Origin: Mycolicibacterium sp. CR10
GTDB taxonomy: Bacteria; Actinomycetota; Actinomycetes; Mycobacteriales; Mycobacteriaceae
Length of the DNA: 64,000 nucleotides
Assembly (NCBI RefSeq): GCF_005222675.1
Contig: NZ_STGE01000048.1
Coordinates: 48,000 to 111,999, forward strand
Direction of reading: 5' to 3'
A program made the position numbers and the translations under genes. Positions 8,570-16,244 of this stretch are shown here, piece after piece. A model generated the notes under the pieces. It was not told the DNA's origin. It made no database searches and saw only the letters and a list, made by a program, of their open reading frames with translations. Position 1 is the first letter of the stretch; each line of letters begins with the position of its first letter.

Positions 8570-10188
8570 CGGGAGAACGTCCCTTTGCCATCCTCGTCGT
8601 AATACTCCAGCCTCAGCCAGTCGCCGTCGAAGGTCGCTTTCGAGATACTGCCGGGCGGTGAGTTCTCGGTGACGAAGGAGAACGTGAAGACGTCACCGTC
8701 CCAATGCTTCAGCGGCACGACCAGTTTCGGCCCGAGCGCGAGCTGCAGACCATCGGCCGTCTCGGTCACCCGGGCAGGACCCCAGAACGTATTGCTGTAC
8801 TGGCCGACGTAGCTCGCCAATGGCGCTGGTGGAGCGGGGTTGGCCGGCGGCCGCTGACCGACGAGCGAACCCACTGGCTGCTCCATCTCGACGAACGCCT
8901 GATGGTAAAGCTCCCACCAGTCCTCGCGAACCTCACCGAACTGAACCAGGTCGGCGAACTGCGCCGTCAGCGACTCCGGCACTCCCGACGGTGTCGCGTT
9001 GGTGAGCGCGACGATCGCCACGTCGGCCGACGGCAACGCGACGAAGTTGGTCCCCGCACCCAATTCGAATGCACCAGAATGGCTGAGCTCCTGCCGCGCC
9101 CCCGACGTCGTCCCGACGTTGAAGCCGAAGCCGTAGAAGCCCGAGCGCATCGCGGGCTCGGAGGCGGGGCTCGACACGCTCTGCGGGGTCAGCGCGGGCA
9201 GCAGTGCCTTCGGGTCGACGACCTGTTTCCCGTTGTGGGTTCCGTTCGCGAGCAGCATGGTCAGCCACTTCGACACGTCGTTCACCGAACTGCTGACACC
9301 ACCGGCGGGCGCTTCGGCCTGCGGGTCGCGGACGTATTCCGGCTGATACTTCCCGTCGATATGGATGTGCCCGACGGCACGGTCGGGCCGGGCCAGGTAC
9401 TCGTCGAGGCGGGAACTGGTCGACGTCATCCCCAGCGGTCCATACAGCGCGTCCTGGCTGAGGTCCTCCCACGACTTGCCTGCCGACACCGCGACCGCCT
9501 CGGCACCGGCGGTAAACCCGAAGTTCGTGTAGGCGTAGGAGATTCGGAAGGGGTCGAGCGGAAAGTCACGCAGCTTCTCCAGCACCACGCGTCTGTCGTA
9601 ACCGAGGTCCTCCAGCAGATCGCCTGCGTGGTCGGGCAATCCGGAGCGGTGCGAGAGCATGTCGCCGACGGTGACCATCTTCGTGACGCCGGGGTCGGCC
9701 AGCGCGAACCAGGGCAGCTTGTCGACGAGGGGCGTGTCCCAGCTGAGCGCGCCTTCACCGACCTGGTGGGCGACGACGGTGGCAGCCAGCGGCTTCGATA
9801 GCGACGCCAGCTGGAACACCGTGTCGGGGTTGACCTTGTTGTCGGGGTTGTCCGACACACTGCCCGCGCGGTTGTCCTTCACACCGAAGCCCTTGGAGTA
9901 CACGGTCTTGCCGCCATGGACGACGGCGACCGCCATGCCCGGAATACCGGACTTGGCCATCAGGTCCTCGACCATGGCGTCCAGCCGACCCACCGCGTTC
10001 TCCACCGCGTTCTCCGGGAGCGGCATTGCCGGCACCAGGGGCGGCGGGACCGCAGCGGACGGCGGGGCTGCCGACGATGACGACGACGGGGACGCCGTGG
10101 TCTCGCCAAGATCGCCCCGATCGGCACCGCAACCCGCCGACAGCGCGACCACCACCGCGAGCGCGGCCACCCGGGCCGTGGGGTTCAT
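8566..10188 (-). CDS. Beta-lactamase-fold serine hydrolase lipoprotein, Rv0907-like
   Basis: 540 residues from ATG 10188. A short signal sequence ends in the lipobox LSAGC with Cys20, so it is probably a lipoprotein on the outer face of the plasma membrane. A Ser/Pro-rich linker follows. The catalytic motifs are SLSK (Ser129/Lys132), the YxN in YAYTNFG, and HSG in LSHSGAF, as in class C beta-lactamases, DD-peptidases and esterases. A separate C-terminal domain from about residue 430 resembles the DUF3471-type domain. Whether it cleaves peptidoglycan, beta-lactams or esters cannot be told. Coupled to ctpE by a 4-bp overlap. Confidence 0.9.
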   Translation of the reverse strand: MNPTARVAALAVVVALSAGCGADRGDLGETTASPSSSSSAAPPSAAVPPPLVPAMPLPENAVENAVGRLDAMVEDLMAKSGIPGMAVAVVHGGKTVYSKGFGVKDNRAGSVSDNPDNKVNPDTVFQLASLSKPLAATVVAHQVGEGALSWDTPLVDKLPWFALADPGVTKMVTVGDMLSHRSGLPDHAGDLLEDLGYDRRVVLEKLRDFPLDPFRISYAYTNFGFTAGAEAVAVSAGKSWEDLSQDALYGPLGMTSTSSRLDEYLARPDRAVGHIHIDGKYQPEYVRDPQAEAPAGGVSSSVNDVSKWLTMLLANGTHNGKQVVDPKALLPALTPQSVSSPASEPAMRSGFYGFGFNVGTTSGARQELSHSGAFELGAGTNFVALPSADVAIVALTNATPSGVPESLTAQFADLVQFGEVREDWWELYHQAFVEMEQPVGSLVGQRPPANPAPPAPLASYVGQYSNTFWGPARVTETADGLQLALGPKLVVPLKHWDGDVFTFSFVTENSPPGSISKATFDGDWLRLEYYDEDGKGTFSR

Positions 10189-10216
10189 GATCAGCACCGT
10201 AACCCGTCGGGACGGT

Positions 10217-11335
10217 CTACATCTGCCACCACGGCTCGAATGTCGACTCGGCGTCGACGCGGGCCCCCGGTATCGGCACCGCGATGCGGACACGCTCGGC
10301 TTCGGCGGCCGCCACCAGTCGCTCGACCGGCTCCGCCCACGGATGCGGCGCCAGGCGGAACGTGGCCCAGTGGACGGGGACCAGCAGGCCGCTGTCGTCG
10401 CCGGTCAGGTCGAGATGTGCACGCACCGCTTCTTCGGGATTCATGTGGATGTCGGCGAACGCCGGGTGGTAGGCGCCGATCGGTAGCAGCGTCAGGTCGA
10501 ACGGGCCGTGCTCGGCCCCGATCTCGGCGAAGCTCTTCGTGTAGCCGGTGTCCCCGCCGAAGAACGCGCGGTGCGCCGGCCCGGCGATCACCCAGGACGC
10601 CCACAGCGTGGTGTCACGGGCAAACAACCGGCCGGAGAAATGACGGGCCGGTGTGCAGGTCAGCGTCAGCTCGCCGATGCTGTGGCTCTCGTACCAGTCC
10701 AGTTCGACGATGCGGCTGTCGGGAATGCCCCACTTGCGCAGGTGCGCGCCGATGCCCAGCGGCACGACGAACGGCGCGCGCTGGCTGTGGGCCAGCGCGA
10801 TGGTGGTGTCGATGTCGAGGTGGTCGTAGTGGTCGTGGCTGATCAGCACCGCGTCGACGGCGGGCAGCGATTCCAGCAGCAGCGGCGCCTCGTGCATCCG
10901 CTGGGGACCCACCGCCCGTGACGGTGAGCAGCGCTGGCTCCAGACCGGGTCGACCAGCACCCGGTAACCGTCGACCTCGATCAGCGCGCTGGAGTGCCCG
11001 TACCATCGGGCCGCGGCTTCTGACGGCGCGATGTCCGCGGGCGGCTCATCGGCCAGCGGGATGGGACCGGGCGGCTTGCCGTGCGAGCCCGCGTTGGCCA
11101 GGTCGCGCAGCAGCTTGCGCTGCAGTTCGCGATCCATGGGAAGTCCGGACGACGACGGCTCGAGGTTCTTGAACACCCCGTCGTGGTAGTGCGGTGAACG
11201 GTGCGCCACCGACGCGATCTCCGCCGGGGTGGCGCCCAACGCCGCCGGGGTGCCGTGTAACGCCCGCAGCGCCCATCCGCCGGCCAGCAACGAGGCCGTT
11301 CCGAACCCGAATCGCAGCGCCGCCCGCACCACCAT
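10217..11335 (-). CDS. MBL-fold metallohydrolase, NAPE-PLD-like (Rv0906-like)
   Basis: 372 residues from ATG 11335, the same length I recall for Rv0906. An N-terminal hydrophobic stretch (FGFGTASLLAGGWALR) may anchor it. The metal site is SHDHYDHLD, with further ligands in TPARHFSGR, FFGGDTGY and PVHWATF. The arrangement resembles N-acyl-phosphatidylethanolamine phospholipase D and UlaG-type lactonases, so a phosphodiester of a lipid is the likely substrate. One base separates it from the echA6 stop, so it is in the same operon. Confidence 0.9.
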   Translation of the reverse strand: MVVRAALRFGFGTASLLAGGWALRALHGTPAALGATPAEIASVAHRSPHYHDGVFKNLEPSSSGLPMDRELQRKLLRDLANAGSHGKPPGPIPLADEPPADIAPSEAAARWYGHSSALIEVDGYRVLVDPVWSQRCSPSRAVGPQRMHEAPLLLESLPAVDAVLISHDHYDHLDIDTTIALAHSQRAPFVVPLGIGAHLRKWGIPDSRIVELDWYESHSIGELTLTCTPARHFSGRLFARDTTLWASWVIAGPAHRAFFGGDTGYTKSFAEIGAEHGPFDLTLLPIGAYHPAFADIHMNPEEAVRAHLDLTGDDSGLLVPVHWATFRLAPHPWAEPVERLVAAAEAERVRIAVPIPGARVDAESTFEPWWQM

Positions 11336-11336
11336 G

Positions 11337-12071
11337 TCAGGCGCCCTTGAACCGGGGCGGCCGCTTCTCGATGCGCGCCACCTGCGCCTCGATGATGTCC
11401 TGACTGCCCCACGCGCGGTCGAAGAGTTCCTGGTGCGCCGGCCGCGGATCCTCGTAGGCGCCGTCGTCGTTGAGCACCCGCTTGGCGTGCTGCAGCGCAA
11501 GAGGGGCAAACCCGGCGATTTCCTGCGCCCACGCCTGGGCATCGGCCAGCGTGCCGATCCTGTTGGCCATGCCGGTTTGCAGAGCGGTGTCTGAGGTCAA
11601 CCGCTCGGCTGCCAGCAGCATGCCTCGCGCCCGGCCGGCCCCGACCAGCGAGGTCAGCCTGCGGATGCTCCAGTTGTCCAGGGCGATGCCGTACTTCGCG
11701 ACCGGGAACTGGAAGTACGCCTCCGGCGCCACCACGCGCAGGTCGCAGATCATCGACAGGATGACGCCGGCGCCGATCGCCGGGCCGTTGATCGCGCCGA
11801 TCACCGGCACCGGCGCGGAGTCGATCGCCAGGTTCAACGCCCTGGCCTTGTCCGGCAACTCATCGGCGACGCCCTGGCCCCCCGATAGATCCGCGCCCGA
11901 GCTGAAGACGTGGCCCTGGCCGGTGAGGACGATCGCATGGACGTCTTCGGCGGCGGCCTTCTCGATCGATTCCCTCAGACTGTCGACGAGTTCGCTGTTG
12001 AGAGCGTTGCGACGCTCGGGTCGCTGCATCTCGAGCGTCATCACGTGGCCGTCCCGGGTCACTCCAATCAT
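11337..12071 (-). CDS. echA6: Enoyl-CoA hydratase/isomerase family protein EchA6
   Basis: 244 residues, crotonase fold: SSGADLSGG is the oxyanion-hole segment and INGPAIGAGVILSMICDLRV the second conserved block. In place of the usual catalytic Glu pair the second block has few acidic residues, in line with reports that EchA6 lacks hydratase activity and instead binds acyl-CoA and shuttles it to FAS-II for mycolic acid synthesis. First gene of the minus-strand operon; its start is only 26 bp from the divergent accD3 start, which suggests a shared promoter. Confidence 0.9.
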   Translation of the reverse strand: MIGVTRDGHVMTLEMQRPERRNALNSELVDSLRESIEKAAAEDVHAIVLTGQGHVFSSGADLSGGQGVADELPDKARALNLAIDSAPVPVIGAINGPAIGAGVILSMICDLRVVAPEAYFQFPVAKYGIALDNWSIRRLTSLVGAGRARGMLLAAERLTSDTALQTGMANRIGTLADAQAWAQEIAGFAPLALQHAKRVLNDDGAYEDPRPAHQELFDRAWGSQDIIEAQVARIEKRPPRFKGA

Positions 12072-12081
12072 GGGTCCACCC

Positions 12082-12087
12082 TAGTTA
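12082..12087. promoter_or_regulatory. Shared bidirectional -10 element for echA6 and accD3 (predicted)
   Basis: The hexamer reads TAGTTA toward accD3 and TAACTA toward echA6. It lies 10 bases from each start codon, so transcription would begin at or next to both start codons, giving leaderless messages, which are common in mycobacteria. No ribosome site is seen for either gene. Predicted from spacing only. Confidence 0.45.
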
Positions 12088-12097
12088 CCCTTTCCCT

Positions 12098-13606
12098 GTG
12101 AGCCGGATCGGCGCCCTGGCGCTGCGTGACGCGTTGCTCGATGAAGGGTCCTACCTGAGCTGGGACGGGCGACCGCTGAACGTCGCCACCACGGATGCCT
12201 ATCGCAAGGAACTGGCGGACGCCGAGGCCCTGACCGGTCTCGACGAGGCCGTGCTGACGGGTGAGGGCCGCGTCTTCGGACGCCGCGTGGCGCTGGTGGC
12301 GTGCGAGTTCGACTTCCTCGCCGGGTCGATCGGGGTGGCGGCGGCCGAGCGCATCACCGCGGCCGTGCGGCGGGCCACCGCCGAGGGCCTGCCTCTGCTG
12401 GCGTCGCCGAGTTCGGGCGGGACCCGCATGCAGGAGGGCACGGTGGCCTTCCTGCAGATGGTCAAGATTGCTGCCGCCGTGGAACTGCACAAGCAGGCGC
12501 ACCTGCCTTACCTCGTCTATCTGCGGCACCCCACCACCGGCGGGGTGTTCGCCTCCTGGGGCTCGCTGGGCCACGTCACTGCCGCCGAGCCCGGCGCTCT
12601 CATCGGATTCCTCGGGCCACGGGTCTACGAGCACCTGTACGGGGAGCCGTTCCCCGCCGGGGTCCAGACTGCCGAGAACCTGCAACGCCACGGCGTCATT
12701 GACGCGGTGGTTCCCCTCGAGGTGCTGCGCTCCACCCTGGACCGCACACTCAAGGTCGTCTCGGACGCGCCCGGGGATCCGCCACCGGCCCCCGAACCCG
12801 AGCCGCTGCCCGACATACCCGCGTGGGAGTCGGTGGAGGCGTCACGTCGTCCCGACCGCCCCGGCGTGGGCTACCTGTTACGGCACGGCACCACCGAGCG
12901 GGTGCTGCTGTCGGGGACCGGCGTCGGCGAGGCCGCGACCACCGTTCTGGCGCTGGCGCGATTCGGTGGCCAGCCCGCCGTGGTTCTGGGCCAGCAGCGT
13001 GTGGTCGGCGGCTCGGGCTCATCCTCTGGTCGCTCCGCTCCTGCCCTCCGTGTCGGCCCCGCCGCACTGCGCGAGGCCCGTCGCGGAATGGCGCTGGCCG
13101 CCGGTCTGAGGCTGCCGCTCGTCCTGGTCATCGACACCGCGGGACCGGCGCTGTCCGCCGAAGCGGAACAGGGTGGGCTGGCCGGCGAGATCGCGCGGTG
13201 TCTGGCTGAACTCGTCACGCTGAACACCCCAACGGTGTCGGTGTTGCTCGGCCAGGGCAGCGGCGGGCCCGCGCTGGCGATGGTGCCCGCCGACCGTGTG
13301 CTGGCCGCGCTGCACGGCTGGCTGGCGCCACTACCACCCGAGGGGGCCAGCGCAATCGTGTTCCGCGACGTCGACCACGCCCCGGAACTGGCTGCCGCAC
13401 AAGGCATCCGATCGGCTGACCTGTTACGCAACGGCATCGTCGATGCGATCGTGGCCGAGCGCCCCGATGCCGCCGACGAGCCCGAGGCGTTCATCAGTCG
13501 ACTGTCGGCCACCATCGCCCACGAGCTGCAGCGGCTCGCGCTCGAGCCCGACGAGGCGCGACAGGCCGCCCGCTTCGAGCGCTACCGCCGCATCGGCCTG
13601 GTGTAA
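12098..13606 (+). CDS. accD3: Acyl-CoA carboxylase carboxyltransferase-type subunit AccD3
   Basis: 502 residues from GTG 12098. Two crotonase-like halves: the N-terminal half with SSGGTRMQEG and TTGGVFASWG (acyl/biotin pocket) and the C-terminal half with VIDTAGPALSAEAEQGG and LGQGSGGPALAM. This is the carboxyltransferase beta subunit layout; M. tuberculosis AccD3 is 495 residues. No biotinylated alpha subunit is nearby, so it would have to pair with one encoded elsewhere. It diverges from echA6 with no room for a separate promoter. Confidence 0.9.
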   Translation: MSRIGALALRDALLDEGSYLSWDGRPLNVATTDAYRKELADAEALTGLDEAVLTGEGRVFGRRVALVACEFDFLAGSIGVAAAERITAAVRRATAEGLPLLASPSSGGTRMQEGTVAFLQMVKIAAAVELHKQAHLPYLVYLRHPTTGGVFASWGSLGHVTAAEPGALIGFLGPRVYEHLYGEPFPAGVQTAENLQRHGVIDAVVPLEVLRSTLDRTLKVVSDAPGDPPPAPEPEPLPDIPAWESVEASRRPDRPGVGYLLRHGTTERVLLSGTGVGEAATTVLALARFGGQPAVVLGQQRVVGGSGSSSGRSAPALRVGPAALREARRGMALAAGLRLPLVLVIDTAGPALSAEAEQGGLAGEIARCLAELVTLNTPTVSVLLGQGSGGPALAMVPADRVLAALHGWLAPLPPEGASAIVFRDVDHAPELAAAQGIRSADLLRNGIVDAIVAERPDAADEPEAFISRLSATIAHELQRLALEPDEARQAARFERYRRIGLV

Positions 13607-13609
13607 CCC

Positions 13610-13674
13610 CCGCCGAAATGGCATTCCGGCAGAGGAAGTGCGAGAGAGCGCCTGCTGGAATGCCAGTTCGGCGC
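13610..13674. repeat. 65-bp intergenic palindrome, copy 2
   Basis: Arms 13610-13632 and 13652-13674 with three mismatches, loop 13633-13651 (19 nt). It lies between the convergent accD3 and the membrane protein gene ending at 13695. The arms share the core ATGCCATTT/GGAATGCC with copy 3; the loop keeps the GAAGTnCGAG motif. Confidence 0.93.
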
Positions 13675-13694
13675 TGTCCTGAGAGACGACGGGT

Positions 13695-14141
13695 TCACCC
13701 GATGGCGAGGGCCGCAAGCATCCCGGCACACGTCACGAGGCTGAAGGGCAACCGCAACATGCTGCGCCGGATCCACCGCCGCGCCGCCGCCTCGTCCACG
13801 TCGGCGGGGTCCTTCCGCTCGAACTCCACCGCCTTCGGAACCAGGTCGAACGCCGACCAGATTCTCATCACCGCGTGGCTGACCAGCGCCACCAGCAGCG
13901 GCACCCCGATTTCACTGTCTCCCCAGGTGAGCACCACCGTCACGACGAGCAGCACCTCGAATACGGTGTGCACCGGCAGCCAGAACCGCACCCGCGAGAT
14001 GCCGCCGTTGCGCGACTGGATGATGCCCGGCCGCGTCGGCCAGAACGGATCGACGACGAGCGCCTCGTAGAGTGCACCGCCCAGCGAGATACACGCCGTC
14101 AGCGTCGTGACGGCGATCAGGACAAGAGTCGGGGTGCCCAC
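13695..14141 (-). CDS. Four-helix membrane protein of unknown function
   Basis: 148 residues from GTG 14141. Four hydrophobic segments: LVLIAVTTLTACISLGG, FEVLLVVTVVLTW, VPLLVALVSHAVMRIW and LPFSLVTCAGMLAALA. The pattern GGALYEALVVDPFW with a following SRNGGISRVRFW is conserved-looking and resembles small integral membrane families found across mycobacteria. No catalytic motif is seen. Monocistronic: downstream side is palindrome copy 2, upstream is the divergent CPBP gene. Confidence 0.85.
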   Translation of the reverse strand: MGTPTLVLIAVTTLTACISLGGALYEALVVDPFWPTRPGIIQSRNGGISRVRFWLPVHTVFEVLLVVTVVLTWGDSEIGVPLLVALVSHAVMRIWSAFDLVPKAVEFERKDPADVDEAAARRWIRRSMLRLPFSLVTCAGMLAALAIG

Positions 14142-14180
14142 GACTGCTGATTATCCGGGAGCTGTGAAATCGTTCGTCTC

Positions 14181-15035
14181 GTGTCGCCTTCCGGTGTCCT
14201 GCAGATCGTCCGTGACCACCCACTGACGTCGTTCTTCGTGCTCGCCTACACGGTCTCCTGGCTGCTGTGGACACCCGCACTCATCCTCGGGGTGCCGGTC
14301 TTCTCGGCCACGACCCATACGCCGTCACCGTGGATCCTGCCCGGCATCGCGTTCGGGGTGACGGGATCGGCGTTCCTGCTGACCGCAGTGCTCGACGGGC
14401 GACCAGGAATCCGGCAGCTGCTGCGTCGCCTCGTCCTGTGGCGCGTCGGGTTGCGCTGGTACGCCGTCGCCGTGTTGCTCATCCCGCTCAGCCAGGTGGC
14501 GGTCACGGCGGCCCTCGGCGGCTCCGACGCCCTTCGCGCGCTCACCCCCGCGGCACTCCTTCTCTACCCCGCCGCGTATCTGGCACATTTCGTCTTCGGC
14601 CCACTGTTCGAGGAGTCGGGCTGGCGCGGGTTCGCGCTGCCCCGCATGCAGGACCGGTTCGGCCCGCTGCGCGCCTCGCTCCTTCTGGGCCTGCTGTGGA
14701 GTGGCTGGCACTTCTTTCTGTATGTGCCCGTGTGGTTTTCGGCCGGAGCGGTGAACGGGGTGGCTGGCGTCGGCATCTTCACCCTGACCACGACGGCGAT
14801 GACGTTCATCTTCACCTGGCTGTCCAACAACACGCGGGCCAGCCTGCTGCTCGCGATCCTGCTGCACGGCTCGGTCGACGGTACGGCCACCTATCTCCAG
14901 GTTCTCGGCGACCGGGGGGTCATCTCGGTGGATTCCGCAGCCCTGGCTGTGCAGATCGGGGTGCTGGTCGCGTGCGTGGTGTGGGCGCTGGTGCTGACGG
15001 TAGTGACGCGTGGACGACTGGGCATGCCAGGATGA
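14181..15035 (+). CDS. CPBP-family intramembrane metalloprotease (CAAX protease-like)
   Basis: 284 residues from GTG 14181, about eight hydrophobic segments. The three family motifs are present: EESGWRGFALP (EExxxR), GLLWSGWHFFLY (FxxxH-type) and the C-terminal LLHGSVDG. Such enzymes resemble Rce1 CAAX proteases; bacterial members are tied to bacteriocin immunity or protein maturation, but the substrate here is unknown. It ends 3 bp before the epoxide hydrolase gene and is probably cotranscribed with it. Confidence 0.9.
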   Translation: MSPSGVLQIVRDHPLTSFFVLAYTVSWLLWTPALILGVPVFSATTHTPSPWILPGIAFGVTGSAFLLTAVLDGRPGIRQLLRRLVLWRVGLRWYAVAVLLIPLSQVAVTAALGGSDALRALTPAALLLYPAAYLAHFVFGPLFEESGWRGFALPRMQDRFGPLRASLLLGLLWSGWHFFLYVPVWFSAGAVNGVAGVGIFTLTTTAMTFIFTWLSNNTRASLLLAILLHGSVDGTATYLQVLGDRGVISVDSAALAVQIGVLVACVVWALVLTVVTRGRLGMPG

Positions 15036-15038
15036 CCC

Positions 15039-16142
15039 ATGGCACCTATCCAGCCGTTCCGAATCGCCGTCCCCGACGATGTCCTCACCGATCTCAAGGA
15101 CCGGCTGCAGCGCACCCGGTGGCCTGAGGCCGAATGTGTCGACGACTGGAGCCAGGGCATCCCGTTGGCCTACACCCGGGAGCTCGCGGACTACTGGGCC
15201 AACGAATACGATTGGCGCGCAAGGGAAGCCGAACTGAACCGGTTCGACCAGTTCACCACTGACATCGACGGCCTGCCCATCCACTTCATCCGTCAACGCT
15301 CCACGCGCGCGGACGCCTTCCCGCTGATCATCACCCACGGGTGGCCGGGCTCGATCGTCGAATTCCACAAAGTGATCGAGCCGCTCACCGACGCCGGTTT
15401 CGATATCGTGTGCCCGTCCCTTCCCGGCTACGGATTCTCCGGCAAGCCGACCGCCACCGGCTGGGGCGTCGGTCGCATCGCGGGGGCTTGGGATGCGTTG
15501 ATGGTGCGCCTCGGGTACGAGCGCTACGGCGCGCAGGGCGGCGACTGGGGTGCCGCGGTCACCACCCAGATCGGCCGCAACCGTGGTCACTGCGTGGCGA
15601 TCCATACCAACATGCCGTTCGGCCGACCGCCGAAGAACCTGCAAGACCCGACACCCGACGAGGCGGCCGCCCTCGAGCGCCTCGGCTACTACCAGAGATG
15701 GGACTCGGGCTACTCGAAGCAGCAGGCGACCCGGCCGCAGACGCTGGGCTACGGCCTGGTGGACTCCCCGGTCGGGCAGCTCGCCTGGATCGTGGAGAAG
15801 TTCTGGTCGTGGATGGACTGTGACGGCCATCCCGAGAACGTCCTCACCAAGGACGAACTCCTCGACAACGTGATGCTGTACTGGGCCACCGGCACCGGCG
15901 CGTCGTCCGCCCGACTGTACTGGGAGAGCTTCGGCGCCTTCGGCGGTGGTGATCCGGTGACGCTGCCCACGGGTGTCGCGGCGTTCCCCCTGGAGATCCT
16001 GCGCTCGCCGCGGCACTGGTGCGAGGCCAACTACACCATCACCCGCTGGACGACGATGCCGCGCGGCGGCCACTTCGCCGCCTTCGAGCAACCCGACCTC
16101 TACGTCGACGATGTAGGTAGCTTCTTCGACGACTACCGGTGA
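15039..16142 (+). CDS. Epoxide hydrolase (alpha/beta hydrolase with EHN N-terminal domain)
   Basis: 367 residues. The N-terminal epoxide-hydrolase domain (FRIAVPDDVLTDLKDRL, RTRWPE) is followed by the alpha/beta-hydrolase core: THGWPGS is the oxyanion HGxP motif and GAQGGDWGAA carries the Asp nucleophile, with a C-terminal PRGGHFAAFEQP bearing the catalytic His. Similar in size to microsomal-type epoxide hydrolases, of which mycobacteria encode several (EphA-G). It would open an epoxide on a lipid or xenobiotic. Start ATG 15039 follows the CPBP stop by 3 bp. Confidence 0.92.
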   Translation: MAPIQPFRIAVPDDVLTDLKDRLQRTRWPEAECVDDWSQGIPLAYTRELADYWANEYDWRAREAELNRFDQFTTDIDGLPIHFIRQRSTRADAFPLIITHGWPGSIVEFHKVIEPLTDAGFDIVCPSLPGYGFSGKPTATGWGVGRIAGAWDALMVRLGYERYGAQGGDWGAAVTTQIGRNRGHCVAIHTNMPFGRPPKNLQDPTPDEAAALERLGYYQRWDSGYSKQQATRPQTLGYGLVDSPVGQLAWIVEKFWSWMDCDGHPENVLTKDELLDNVMLYWATGTGASSARLYWESFGAFGGGDPVTLPTGVAAFPLEILRSPRHWCEANYTITRWTTMPRGGHFAAFEQPDLYVDDVGSFFDDYR

Positions 16143-16183
16143 TCGGACAGAGCCAACCAGGTTTTCGAGCCGAAACTGCGCAC

Positions 16184-16213
16184 AGATCGCGTTCCGGGAC
16201 GAGATCGCGATCT
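16184..16213. terminator. Hairpin between convergent genes (possible terminator)
   Basis: An 8-bp perfect stem (AGATCGCG at 16184-16191 with CGCGATCT at 16206-16213) and a 14-nt loop lie between the epoxide hydrolase and ABC transporter gene ends. No T-run follows, so it would be a non-canonical terminator at best. The flanking sequence CGAGCC / GGCTCGG extends a weaker outer stem. Confidence 0.4.
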
Positions 16214-16244
16214 CCCCGCAGGCTCGGCGAAATGAGGACTGGAT

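Noticed and set aside
5882..8602. 906-residue open frame antisense to ctpE
   Set aside because: Composition is Arg/His/Asp/Gln-rich without motifs, as typical for shadow frames in high-GC DNA; the minus strand encodes a full P-type ATPase.
13633..13651. Loops of the 65-bp palindromes considered as CRISPR-like repeats
   Set aside because: The copies are thousands of bases apart, with no spacers or cas genes; they are hairpins, not arrays.
14325..16091. 588-residue frame antisense to the CPBP and epoxide hydrolase genes
   Set aside because: Shadow frame; the plus strand carries the conserved EESGWRG and GGDWG motifs.
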